Below are positions 1-7,068 of a stretch of DNA of 11,967 nucleotides, piece after piece. Every line of letters starts with the position of its first letter. Position 1 is the first letter of the stretch. The notes below the pieces were generated by a model. That model was not told where the DNA came from and did no database searches. It saw only the letters and a program-made list of their open reading frames with translations. The stretch is from Pavlovales sp. CCMP2436 (lineage: Eukaryota; Haptophyta; Pavlovophyceae; Pavlovales). The stretch spans positions 6,112 to 18,078 of the forward strand of contig MU631495.1 of the NCBI GenBank assembly GCA_026770615.1. The letters run 5' to 3'. The position numbers and the translations under genes were made by a program.

Positions 1-4
1 AAAG

Positions 5-180
5 TTCTTGTAACTGCTATGGTTATCCTACATAGCCACTTTTGCTCAGGGGGGAGGGTGGGGGATGCGGGGAGGGGGGGGGGGGAGAGGGAGGAGAGGG
101 ACAGTCTACCGTGCGGCCGCGTTGCTCTTAGACGCACAGGTACGTTTTTATAATAATTCTTTTAACTGCTATGGTATCCA
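5..180 (+). repeat. Degenerate direct duplication, about 150-base period
   Basis: A 23-24 base stretch built around TAACTGCTATGG occurs at 5-28 and again at 157-180 with two small differences. Each copy is followed by a G-rich run and a GTGCRGCCGC-like motif (near 111-120 and 230-237). The spacing suggests an old tandem duplication that has diverged. The G-rich stretch between the copies (about 50-100) is low complexity. No gene is visible here. Confidence 0.5.
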
Positions 181-236
181 ACTTGACTCTCCTACTCTTG
201 ATTAGGGGGGGGGATGCAGCAGCCTAGCGTGCAGCC

Positions 237-428
237 GCTTTGTAACTAAAGCTCGGGCAATTCTAGAAATACTGTAGGTTACATATAGAAACACTGTAAA
301 TATGTAACGGTATTACCCCATTGCCGTTACACTGTCCGCGCGAAGTGTAACGGCAATGGGGTAATACCGTTACGTATTTTCAGTATTTCTAAGTATTTAT
401 ATATGTGCCTGAGCGTTAGTTACAAAGC
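237..428. mobile_element. Foldback / MITE-like inverted-repeat element
   Basis: The 192-base stretch is a large imperfect inverted repeat. Its outer 13 bases, GCTTTGTAACTAA at 237-249, are exactly mirrored at 416-428. The core is a perfect 30-base stem (304-333 against 344-373) with a 10-base loop (334-343). The flanking arms also pair imperfectly through TTCTAGAAATACTG-like sequence. A further direct copy of the stem core, GCAATGGGGTAATAYCGTTAC-like with one difference, overlaps the right end at 427-447. I see no clear target-site duplication. Structure and size suggest a non-autonomous foldback transposon. A hairpin-forming regulatory element is the alternative. Confidence 0.6.
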
Positions 429-559
429 AATGGGGTAATATCGTTACATGTTTACTGTAACGGATTTACATGGTTCCTTGGCGCCCAGGTGGTTGCTGTG
501 GCTATTCCCGCTCCCTGTACCCATTTGTTGCCCTAACCACCCCCCCTCACCCCCTTCAC

Positions 560-585
560 CCACACACACGCACACACACACACAG
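560..585. repeat. (CA)n microsatellite
   Basis: A run of CA dinucleotides with one CG interruption follows a C-rich tract. It would code for a Thr-His string in one frame, which is a sign of non-coding low complexity. A shorter, interrupted CA-rich stretch occurs near 1328-1352. Confidence 0.85.
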
Positions 586-689
586 TTGAGGGCGCTTCAC
601 GCGGCATGTGCTTCGTTTCGGGCGAGTGAGGCGAAAGCTGTTGCAGCCGAGCGATTAATGAGAGCGGGCGGAACACGCGCAGGTTTTAA

Positions 690-1080
690 TATAATAAAAT
701 TTAATTTTAATTGTAGTGGTAGTGATAATGATGATAATATGATTTATAATAAAGATGAGGACAATGATAATGATAAAATAGTAATGATGATAAAGATGCT
801 CATAATGATAGAGAGAGAGAGAATGAGAATAAATATGATGGTAACGGTTGATAGAGTAATAAATATGATGATGATGATAATGATTAAGTAATCATGATGA
901 TACTGAGAAAGTACTAATCATAATGACAATAGTCAAAATAATAATATATAAATTAATAATAATATTATTATTATTAGTATTATTATGATGATGATAATAT
1001 TGATAATGTTGATACTATTGATAATGGTAATGGTGATAATGATTAATGATTAATGATGAATGATAATAACGATGGTAATA
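690..1080. repeat. AT-rich low-complexity tract of GAT/AAT units
   Basis: About 390 bases are built almost entirely from TGATAATGATGATAAT-like trinucleotide mixtures, with a TAATAATATTATTA-type palindromic stretch near 946-975. Reading frames through it give strings of Asn, Asp, Met, Ile and Lys and are not believable genes. A T18 homopolymer follows at 1143-1160. This is simple-sequence intergenic DNA. Confidence 0.8.
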
Positions 1081-1243
1081 AAAAGGTTCCATCAAGCCGC
1101 AGCGTTCCGCTTGCGCCTTCGCCGGACTGGAGGCTGCCCAGGTTTTTTTTTTTTTTTTTTGGTGATGATGATATTTGTTTTTTGATATTCATACGTATTA
1201 TTAAATGCGGCTCAGCAGTTTGCAGTATGTGTGGGTCTGATCG

Positions 1244-1313
1244 AGCTGCATGCCAACACGCAGCAGAGGAGGCGGTGGGCGGGGGTCGTAGCCGAGGCTA
1301 CAGACCCCCCCCC
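1244..1313 (+). repeat. Dispersed repeat family C, copy 1 (ends in a stem-loop)
   Basis: This stretch shares CGCAGCAGAGGAGGCG and about 85% of its other bases by eye with 2253-2325. Its 3' part folds into a strong hairpin. GGGGGTC (1281-1287) and GTAGCC (1288-1293) pair with GGCTAC (1296-1301) and GACCCCC (1303-1309), leaving a 2-base loop and one bulged A. The function is unknown; it may be the end of a larger dispersed repeat or SINE. Confidence 0.6.
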
Positions 1314-1382
1314 CTTCGCCACCCTCGCGCACGCACACGCACACACCCATCCACCCATATAATATATTTTTACATATATACT

Positions 1383-1424
1383 ATTGATAAGGATTCAAGC
1401 TGGCGTCTGATTGACCTGAAGGTT
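1383..1424 (+). repeat. Dispersed repeat family D, copy 1
   Basis: The core ATTCAAGCTGGCGTCTGA is shared with two copies at 6533-6579 and 6597-6633, in the same orientation. Copies differ by small indels. There is no coding potential; the unit may be part of a longer dispersed element together with families E and F, which recur in both neighbourhoods. Confidence 0.55.
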
Positions 1425-1577
1425 GTGCTGGTCTGAGCGCTGCGTCGCCCATTGCCTGCTGCGTGCCTTAGTCGGCTGCGCTGGCTTGGGCGCCACCGCG
1501 CGTGCCGATGGATCTCCGATAGTGTGCCCGGCCAAGGGCGGTTAGGGAGATGATCAGCTGCTTACATTTAAATACGT

Positions 1578-1664
1578 AGCGCGTAGGAGCATGCGTCGGA
1601 GCGCTAAGATCAACGTGACTTGAGCTTGAAACACCGCCAGCCCAAACCCACTTTCATTAATATA
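1578..1664 (+). repeat. Dispersed repeat family E, copy 1
   Basis: An 87-base stretch starting AGCGCGTAGGAG and ending CATTAATATA matches 8144-8232 with roughly ten differences and a few gaps. It ends just before the GC-rich candidate exon at 1681. Confidence 0.7.
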
Positions 1665-1680
1665 TAATATATTCTCACAG

Positions 1681-2033
1681 TCCGGGAACTGTGCAGCCGC
1701 CGCCGCCGGCTATGAATATTCCCTGCCGGGCGTCCACGCCCGCTCGAGCTCAATTTTCGGCCCGGAGGCGGGAAAGGGGAGTTTCGGGTTCACCAGGTTA
1801 AACCACGCGGACCGGGTGGTCCTCGAGCTGGCGTGCGCCGCGTCTCCGCTCGGCTCCCCGACGGGCGAGGGCGCGCGCGCGTTGCTGGCCGTGCACGGGT
1901 CGCTGCTGCGCTACGGCGGGGCGCTCGACGAGGCCCACGACGAGCTACAGCGCCATCCTGCGCCCGGGCTTGCCAGCGGGGTTGGGGCGGCGGTCGCGGC
2001 CGCTGTCGGGGGAAGCAGTGGCAATAGCGAGTG
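1681..2033 (+). pseudogene. Possible orphan exon or captured gene fragment
   Basis: This roughly 350-base block is far more GC-rich than its surroundings. It is open throughout in one frame for about 118 codons, with strong G/C bias at third positions, as in the confident genes of this window. It begins after a pyrimidine-containing stretch ending in CAG (1678-1680) and ends at a good donor, GTAAAG, at 2034. The translation is Ala/Gly-rich with a helical-looking middle section (around DRVVLELACAA). I do not recognise the product. No convincing start codon exists in frame within the block, and dispersed repeats lie on both sides. It could be an internal exon of a gene with long introns, a fragment carried by a transposon, or just open by GC bias. 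Confidence 0.3.
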
Positions 2034-2084
2034 GTAAAGCACTTTTGCGCTTAGTTAGTTAGTCAGTTAGTTAGTAAGTTATGA

Positions 2085-2143
2085 CCCTTCAACACACCCG
2101 CAAACGCCCAAGTAGGGCGTTGAGGGAGGTGGATTTCATGATA
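2085..2143 (+). repeat. Dispersed repeat family F, copy 1 (uninterrupted)
   Basis: The copy begins CCTTCAACACACCCGCAAAC and ends TTTCATGATA. It contains a small hairpin, AACGCCC (2103-2109) against GGGCGTT (2115-2121). It is preceded by TTAG-type short tandem repeats (2051-2080). A second copy near 6655-7068 is split by a transposon, so this copy shows the empty site: CCCGCAAA is present only once, at 2097-2104. Confidence 0.7.
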
Positions 2144-2252
2144 GAGTTAGTTATATGTAGAAAAATATACAAATTCTACGCAGTGGGCGGCAACAGCTAG
2201 CGCTACGCCTAACTACGTAGTTCGTTACTTTAATCGCTATAGTGAGAGTTAG

Positions 2253-2325
2253 AGCTTCATACCAATACGCAGCAGAGGAGGCGTTGGGCGAGGGTCGTAG
2301 CCGAGACTACTATAGACCCCTCCCC
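2253..2325 (+). repeat. Dispersed repeat family C, copy 2
   Basis: This matches 1244-1313. The 3' hairpin is retained but weaker: GTAGCC (2297-2302) pairs with GACTAC (2305-2310) with one mismatch, and GGGTC pairs with GACCC across a TATA bulge. About 1 kb separates the copies. Confidence 0.6.
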
Positions 2326-2583
2326 ACCTCATACACGACACGGTTTTTGTTTTTTGTTTTTTGATCCAATTGGTCAATTGAGTCGAAAGAACGAGAAGTC
2401 AGAATGTGGGTACGGCGTCGAATAGTATACCTCGTGGCCACAGTTCACCCATAAAAAACCCAACCGGGAACGTAAGGGGCGTCTTCTTTAAATGTGGCGG
2501 CGCCCGAAAGTTAGAATAATCAATTTTTATTCTAAACGAAAAATTATCAGAAATTTTTATAGATTTGAGTGTTAGATAGTTAC
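2326..2583. other. Gene-free stretch
   Basis: This holds T-rich runs (2344-2363) and a small inverted repeat, AGAATAA / TTATTCT, at 2512-2532. Short open frames on the minus strand have no codon bias or recognisable domain. I see no gene. Confidence 0.5.
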
Positions 2584-2682
2584 CTAACATTGAGTGTGTG
2601 GTATAGGTCCGCCCTAACACTCGCAACGGCTAACACAAACTCGACCGGCCGGGGCCCAACCTAACACACACTCGAAAGGGCC
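2584..2682 (+). repeat. Direct repeat pair, left copy
   Basis: The stretch, rich in CTAACAC and ACACTC words with a CGGCCGGGGCCC-like centre, recurs at 2890-2982 about 306 bases downstream in the same orientation with scattered changes and short indels. Together the copies bracket the hairpin at 2776-2870. They could be old terminal direct repeats of an element or a segmental tandem duplication. Confidence 0.65.
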
Positions 2683-2775
2683 GAGCGAGTGTTAGGAAAC
2701 CGCCGTTAAAGAAAAAAATAAGGTACCTTCTTGATGAAAATCTTAATTAAAGCACTAGGGAGCTAAATCGAAGGG

Positions 2776-2870
2776 AGCCAATGAAAATCCTTCTGCGAAC
2801 CAGCCACATAGAGTATTTAATTTGTATTATTTTTCTATGTCGCTGATTCGCAGCAGCCTCCTTATTGGCT
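2776..2870. repeat. 95-base imperfect hairpin
   Basis: Two 36-base arms, 2776-2811 and 2835-2870, pair at about 28 of 36 positions. The outer AGCCAAT / ATTGGCT and inner CTGCGAA / TTCGCAG and CTATG blocks are perfect. The loop is 23 bases and AT-rich. It sits between two direct repeats. It could be a tiny foldback element or a hairpin RNA precursor; nothing in the sequence proves transcription. Confidence 0.5.
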
Positions 2871-2889
2871 GGACACCTAACACTCACTC

Positions 2890-2982
2890 CTAACACTGAG
2901 TATGTGTTAGGTCCGACCCAACACTCCCAGCAGCTAACACTCGGCCGGTCGGGGCCCCACCTAACACACACTCACAAGGGCC
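2890..2982 (+). repeat. Direct repeat pair, right copy
   Basis: This matches 2584-2682, including the CGGCCGGTCGGGGCCC-like centre and the CACCTAACACACACTC stretch. The following sequence carries more TAACACTCAC words, one of which was the target of the retrotransposon insertion at 3025. Confidence 0.65.
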
Positions 2983-3010
2983 TGCCGTTACGCTTACTAC
3001 TTAGTTATTC

Positions 3011-3634
3011 TAACACTCACAACAAAGGCTGAGCGCGTTCCACAACAGCTGCGTGCGATCGATGGCGAGGAAAAAGCCGCTGCGCGCTTCCTCCTCCGAC
3101 TACATCTTCAAGTACGCTCCCCTCGCACCGCAGTATGTCGCCCTCGGCCTCACAGACATCGACCAGTATATTTCCAACCGGAAATTACGCTGGGCGGGAC
3201 ATGTGATGCGCATGAGCATGTCGAGACTTCCTCACATGTTCATGAAATCGTGGGTCAACGCACCGCGACGCAACGGGCAACCGCTGATCTCCTACGGACG
3301 CGACCTAACTCGCGAGCTCAACAACTTCGGCGTCAACCTTGACGGGCAAGCAGTCGGCGTTGGCGTCTCGACGAGCTGGGGCAAGGCCGCACAAGACAAG
3401 GCGTCCTGGCGCAAACTATCGAGACTAGTTACCGGACGTTAAACACATCTTCAAGAAAACCCGAACGAAATCGCCTGCTCACAGCTCTGTCGGCGCTTTG
3501 TTACCACCGCAAGGTGACGCTAAAGTTCAACAGATTGACGCTCAGACGCTGACACCCGAAGCCTCCTGGACGTAGAGACTGCGCCTCAGGCGGTAGAAGA
3601 GGCATCATAACATACTAACATAACACTCACAACA
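3011..3634 (+). mobile_element. 5'-truncated LINE-like retrotransposon with target-site duplication
   Basis: A 596-base insertion (3025-3620) is flanked by a perfect 14-base direct repeat, TAACACTCACAACA, at 3011-3024 and 3621-3634. The inserted sequence contains the C-terminal coding end of a non-LTR reverse transcriptase polyprotein (3026-3442) followed by about 180 bases of 3' untranslated sequence, ending in a CATAACATACTAACA-like tail rather than poly-A. Extreme 5' truncation with a long target duplication is what target-primed reverse transcription produces. A caveat is that TAACACTCAC words occur elsewhere nearby, so part of the flanking match could be a local repeat. Confidence 0.75.
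3026..3442 (+). pseudogene. LINE reverse transcriptase ORF, C-terminal remnant
   Basis: The reading frame is open from the element's left junction through 138 codons to a stop at 3440-3442. It has no proper start: the first ATG (3062) lies inside conserved sequence. Near the start, AFHNSCVRSM and then RKLRWAGHVMRM followed by SRLP and a W-rich tail (ending AQDKASWRKL) are hallmarks of the region after the polymerase domain in many non-LTR elements. The polymerase and endonuclease domains are absent, so it cannot move itself. The lack of stops or frameshifts suggests a fairly recent insertion. Family assignment beyond non-LTR is not possible from this fragment. Confidence 0.75.
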
Positions 3635-3639
3635 CTCAC

Positions 3640-4348
3640 TCAGGTGAACTCCTCACACTCCTACAGATTTCTGAGAGATTCCTTCGTTTATTGCACTCGT
3701 TGGTTGAACTCCGCTGCTCCGTAGCAATCTCTGAGGCCACTAATCCTGAATAATGTAATGAGCCAACAATTTATATGGGGACCAGAGGTCCAAATCAAAT
3801 AGGGGACCTCTGAGCACCCCTAAAAGATCCGTATGTCGGGAGATGAGCGACCTGGCGCTGTCCCAGACGGCGGGAGATTGCGCTGCGCTGGATTGGCGCA
3901 TGCAAGGGCGACGCGCTGTCTTCCTATTGGCGTAATTTTTAAAAAAAATCCTCAGTCCTCGCATTTCGCACCGGCGGCCACGTTCACGCCCATTGCGGGA
4001 CTGGAGAAGGTGCTGGGCTCGGCCGCAGGTGCCCTCCCGGTGCTGATCTCGTGCACGCGTCCGTGCGCCCGCCGCCGGCCCGATAGGTCTCGCGCCACCG
4101 ACAAAGGCAAAGCCTCCCATGTTCTTTGGCCGGCGAGGCGCGAGGACCTGGCTCGAGCGTCGGGGCGGGGCCGCTCGCGGGCGCTGTCGGACGCACGCGG
4201 ACCTCGCACTCGGCGGGGTCGAGGGGACGGATGTTACGGCCGGCCTCGCTGCCTCGCCGGCCTGAAGCGCGCCGTTCGAGCCCGACGGGACGGCTCGTCA
4301 AGCGGCTCTCTGTCTCTGTCATGTAGCCGGCCGCGTCAGGCAAACAAG
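3640..4348. other. Intergenic block without a convincing gene
   Basis: The first half is mixed AT/GC. The second half (about 3955-4330) is so GC-rich that four overlapping frames on both strands stay open at once. The longest, 3833-4387 on the plus strand, is Arg/Ala/Gly-rich without domains and runs into the motif repeats upstream of the haloperoxidase-like gene. I treat these as chance open frames. The block may include the 5' flank or an untranslated exon of that gene. Confidence 0.45.
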
Positions 4349-4458
4349 AACTCCTGGTTGAAACGGTTAAAAAGAACCGAAAAATGAGTGACATATGTGG
4401 TTGAAACGGTTAATTGGAACTCCTGGTTGAAACGGCAAATATAACGAAACCGTTTCGG
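4349..4458 (+). promoter_or_regulatory. Cluster of four TTGAAACGG-type motifs
   Basis: The word TTGAAACGGTTAA occurs at 4358-4370 and 4401-4413, and TTGAAACGGCAAA at 4427-4439. A fourth copy lies on the minus strand within the near-palindrome CGAAACCGTTTCG (4445-4457). Two copies also share a preceding GAACTCCTGG. The cluster ends about 137 bases before the ATG of the haloperoxidase-like gene and lies outside any believable coding frame. The AACGG core resembles MYB-type binding sites in plants and algae, which is inference only. Confidence 0.4.
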
Positions 4459-4594
4459 AAAAATCTAAAAAACGATTCAAGACCAGAGAATTTCCTGGGG
4501 ATTCCTTTCTCTTAAAACCAAGAAGTTGTGTAACCTCGGAACGTACAAGAGGCCGACGAAGAGCTGGCTGCTGGGTATCAGATCCAGAGCGATC

Positions 4595-6425
4595 ATGCTG
4601 CCAATCCTGCTCGCCCTAACCAGCCTAGTTGGACCAACGTGTGTGATCCCGACCGGGCTCGATGTCCTGACGGGCCTCACCGGCTTCGACGGCCTCGCGC
4701 TCCCCGATAACAACACCGCGTTCGACCGGAATCACCTCGTGGGCAACTCGGTGCTGCTCACCGTCATGCTAACCGTCGGCGTGCCCGCACTTCTCCACTA
4801 CGAGACGCCCATCCAGGGCCGGCTTGCATTGATGCATCTCATTCCCTTCGCCGGCTTTGCCGCCGCATTCCACCCGACCGCCCTCGAGCCCTTTGGGCGC
4901 GTCGATGTTAGCGCCGCGCGCCGTCGCTGTGGTGCGACCGTCGAATACGCCGTGGACAAAACGGCCAATTCGCGCTACCTGCACCGCCAGATCTCGCTTG
5001 CCTACACCGTGGCGTGGGGTGTCTCCACCACGCTCCCCAACGCGGACGTCGCCATGATCAGGAGCATCCTCGCGGGCTGGAAGCTTGATTACGACATCTG
5101 CGACAAAGCGGGAATTGACTGCACCGACATCTCGACGCCGTGGGGGCTCGCACGCTCCATGATCGACGAGCAAACAGATTTCTTTGTGTTCGACGGCTGG
5201 AACGCGGACGGCTCCTACTCGCGCGAGTTCAACAAGCGCCCCTACGAGGACTGGCGCGCCAGGCCGTTCGTGCCGAAGAACACTCCCTTCGAGCTCACGG
5301 CTACTCGGCGCTGGCAGCCAATGACCGAGGAGAACGGCCAGGGCTTCCTCACGAACCAGCATCACGTGACACCGCACATCGGCTGGACTGGGCGCCCCTT
5401 CGTTCTCACCGATGCCGACGTCTGCAGCGCGCGGCTCGAAAACCCCGAGTACGACCTTCCATACGAGGCCAGCCTTGTCTTTCAGCGCACCGCCACGCTC
5501 GACGACGTGAAGAAGATTGAGATCGAGTTCTGGGACTCAAAATTCACCTCGCTCATCCCGCTGCTCATCCAGTACGGCGCCGCCAGGGGGATCAACGCGG
5601 TGAGTACCGCGTGCGCGGCCCGGCAGTCCGCGCGCGAGCGCCCACGCACTCGCGCCGCGAGCTCCCCGGCACTGCACTCACCCCCCCCCCCCCTGCCCAC
5701 CATAGGACGACTATAACTGGATCATCCTCGACTTTGCGACCGTGGTCTCGATCTACGACGCCGTGCAGCTCTCGTGGAAGGAGAAGGTGCGCACGGACAT
5801 CGTGCGCCCGACCTCCTACATCCAATCAGCACTCGCCGACAAGACCGTCAATGCCTACCGCGGCCCGGGCCTCAAGAACGGGCCGATAAAGGGAGCTGAG
5901 TGGGAAGCCTACCGGCGTGTTATGCCACATGCCGAGTTCCCGTCCGGCTCGTCCTGCATCTGCAAAGCCTTCGTGAACGCGATCTCCGCGTTTGAGGGCA
6001 GCGACACCACGCAGCCCATTTCGACTGGCGCCCTCTTGATGGACTTCCCGGCCGGCTCGTCGAAGAGCGAGCCCGGAATTACGCCGGCGGCCGACATGAT
6101 GCTCGAGTTCGAGTCATGGGACGCCGTGGTCGAGATGTGCGGCCAATCGCGCCTCAACGCCGGATTTCATTTCCGCGCGTCCATCCCCAAGGGCGAGGAG
6201 CTCTGCGGCATCGCCGGCACCAAAGCTGGCGCGTACGCGCTAAGCCTGAACAACGGTATCTCCCCCGATTCCGGGCCGGACATCAACCACAGGATCCTCA
6301 CCGAGGCCGACACGCGCACCTGCGATTCCTGCCCGCCGGGCTGCGAGCCCGGCACTTCGCGGCGCCGATTGCTCATTGCCGCATTCGTGTCGTTGTGTCC
6401 GGCGGGCTGCAAGTCAGTTTATTAG
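4595..6425 (+). CDS. Secreted vanadium haloperoxidase / PAP2-superfamily protein, PSGS variant (2 exons)
   Basis: Exons 4595-5599 and 5706-6425 join in phase 0 to give 574 residues. The first in-frame ATG (4595, A at -3) starts a hydrophobic leader, MLPILLALTSLVGP, typical of a signal peptide, so secretion or vesicle targeting is likely. A conserved middle block, NTPFELTATRRWQP (from residue 229), precedes the active-site region. K362-x6-R369-P370 and R484-x5-H490 match the vanadate/phosphate-binding motifs of vanadium chloro- and bromoperoxidases and PAP2 phosphatases. These family members bind vanadate to oxidise halides with peroxide, or hydrolyse phosphate esters. The central motif, however, is P414-S-G-S417, where the family normally has PSGH with His as the acid-base residue. 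The Asp usually four residues after the last His is also replaced (S494). Halide oxidation is therefore doubtful; a divergent oxidase, isomerase or phosphatase role is possible. The C-terminus is short, Cys-rich and unremarkable. Confidence 0.85.
5600..5705 (+). other. Spliceosomal intron of the haloperoxidase-like gene
   Basis: The 106-base intron starts GTGAGT and ends CCACCATAG, with a C-rich pyrimidine tract including a C14 run just upstream of the acceptor. Removing it joins ...GINA to DDYNW... in frame and restores the active-site region. Read through, exon 1 would continue into an Arg/Ala-rich tail and stop. This is the clearest evidence that the window is eukaryotic. Confidence 0.85.
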
Positions 6426-6532
6426 GATGTACACCGAGCACCGGCACGCATTATGCACCCGCATCACGCGCTCGCTCGATCCTCCTACCCTGTCTGATGC
6501 GCACGGGTTATTTAGTTAGGTTGTATATTCTT
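6426..6532. other. 3' flank of the haloperoxidase-like gene
   Basis: This short AT/GC-mixed stretch lies between the stop codon and the first family D repeat. It contains no recognisable AATAAA signal, so the polyadenylation site cannot be placed. Confidence 0.4.
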
Positions 6533-6579
6533 ATTGATAGGGATTTAAGCTGGCAGCGTCTGACTGTCCTGACAGTTGT
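6533..6579 (+). repeat. Dispersed repeat family D, copy 2
   Basis: This matches 1383-1424 through TATTGATAGGGATTTAAGC and the following GCGTCTGACTG stretch, with a 3-base insertion. It is immediately followed by a third copy, giving a local tandem pair. Confidence 0.6.
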
Positions 6580-6596
6580 CAACTAAGTTATATATT

Positions 6597-6633
6597 TATG
6601 ATAGGGATTCAAGCTGGCGTCTGACTGTTCTGA
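6597..6633 (+). repeat. Dispersed repeat family D, copy 3
   Basis: ATAGGGATTCAAGCTGGCGT and the following CTGACTGT are shared with copies 1 and 2. It leads directly into the split family F repeat at 6655, suggesting that D and F may be parts of one longer repeat. Confidence 0.6.
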
Positions 6634-6654
6634 ATGATTCGTTGGTTAGTTTGA

Positions 6655-7068
6655 ACCTTCAACACACCCGCAAACAGTGCTTCTAAGATAACTTGAAAAA
6701 GTGGATTTCAGAACCTACAAACAGCCGTTACACCGGGCGCGCCGCGTAGGCGCGGGGGTTTGGGAGCAGGCCCCCAGCCGTTGCCTTAGGCCCGGCCGGC
6801 GAGGCCGAAGAGTTTTTTTTTAACCTCTTAGAGCAAATCTGTCTTAATGCCTCAAGCTGAGCTAGTATATTACAATATTTGTTCCGTTGTATAGTACTAG
6901 TATCTGAGTCAAGTCAGATGATGAGTTGTTCCGTTGTAGCTACCCGCCGCCCGGCTCAAATCAGCGCTCCAAACCTACCTACAGAAATCCTGTAAAATTG
7001 CATTTAGCCTATCTTAGAAGCACTGCCCGCAAACGCCCTAGGCGTTGAGGGAGGTGGCTTTCATGATA
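6655..7068 (+). repeat. Dispersed repeat family F, copy 2, split by a transposon
   Basis: The left part (6655-6674) and right part (7034-7068) together reproduce the 59-base repeat at 2085-2143. The 351-base insertion between them is described separately. The internal hairpin is kept although its sequence has changed: AACGCC pairs with GGCGTT around a 3-base loop, versus a 7-base stem in the other copy. Confidence 0.75.
6675..7025. mobile_element. hAT-like non-autonomous DNA transposon (351 bases)
   Basis: The ends are perfect 16-base inverted repeats, CAGTGCTTCTAAGATA at 6675-6690 and its reverse complement at 7010-7025. Directly outside them is an 8-base direct repeat, CCCGCAAA, at 6667-6674 and 7026-7033. 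An 8-base target duplication and inverted ends starting CAGTG are the signature of the hAT superfamily. The element interrupts a family F repeat whose intact relative at 2085-2143 has CCCGCAAA once, so an empty site is visible in the same window. No transposase is encoded. Inside are a GC-rich half with potential hairpins (about 6722-6810) and an AT-rich half with a repeated GTTCCGTTGTA word. Confidence 0.85.

Noticed and set aside
448..891. 147-codon open frame on the plus strand
   Set aside because: It runs through a CA microsatellite and the GAT/AAT low-complexity tract, giving Thr-His and Asn-Asp-Met-Ile strings with no domain.
1053..1436. 127-codon open frame on the plus strand
   Set aside because: It crosses the T18 homopolymer (poly-Phe) and the repeat C and D copies; no gene-like codon use.
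3833..4387. 184-codon open frame, with overlapping minus-strand frames of 85-136 codons
   Set aside because: High GC keeps several frames open together; the translation is Arg/Ala/Gly-rich without domains and ends in the regulatory-looking motif repeats.
4526..4594. Extension of the haloperoxidase-like protein 23 codons upstream
   Set aside because: The upstream start would be TTG; the first in-frame ATG is at 4595 and begins a good signal peptide.
4769..5377. 202-codon frame antisense to the haloperoxidase-like gene
   Set aside because: It mirrors a strongly supported coding exon with GC-rich third positions, which routinely leaves the antisense frame open.
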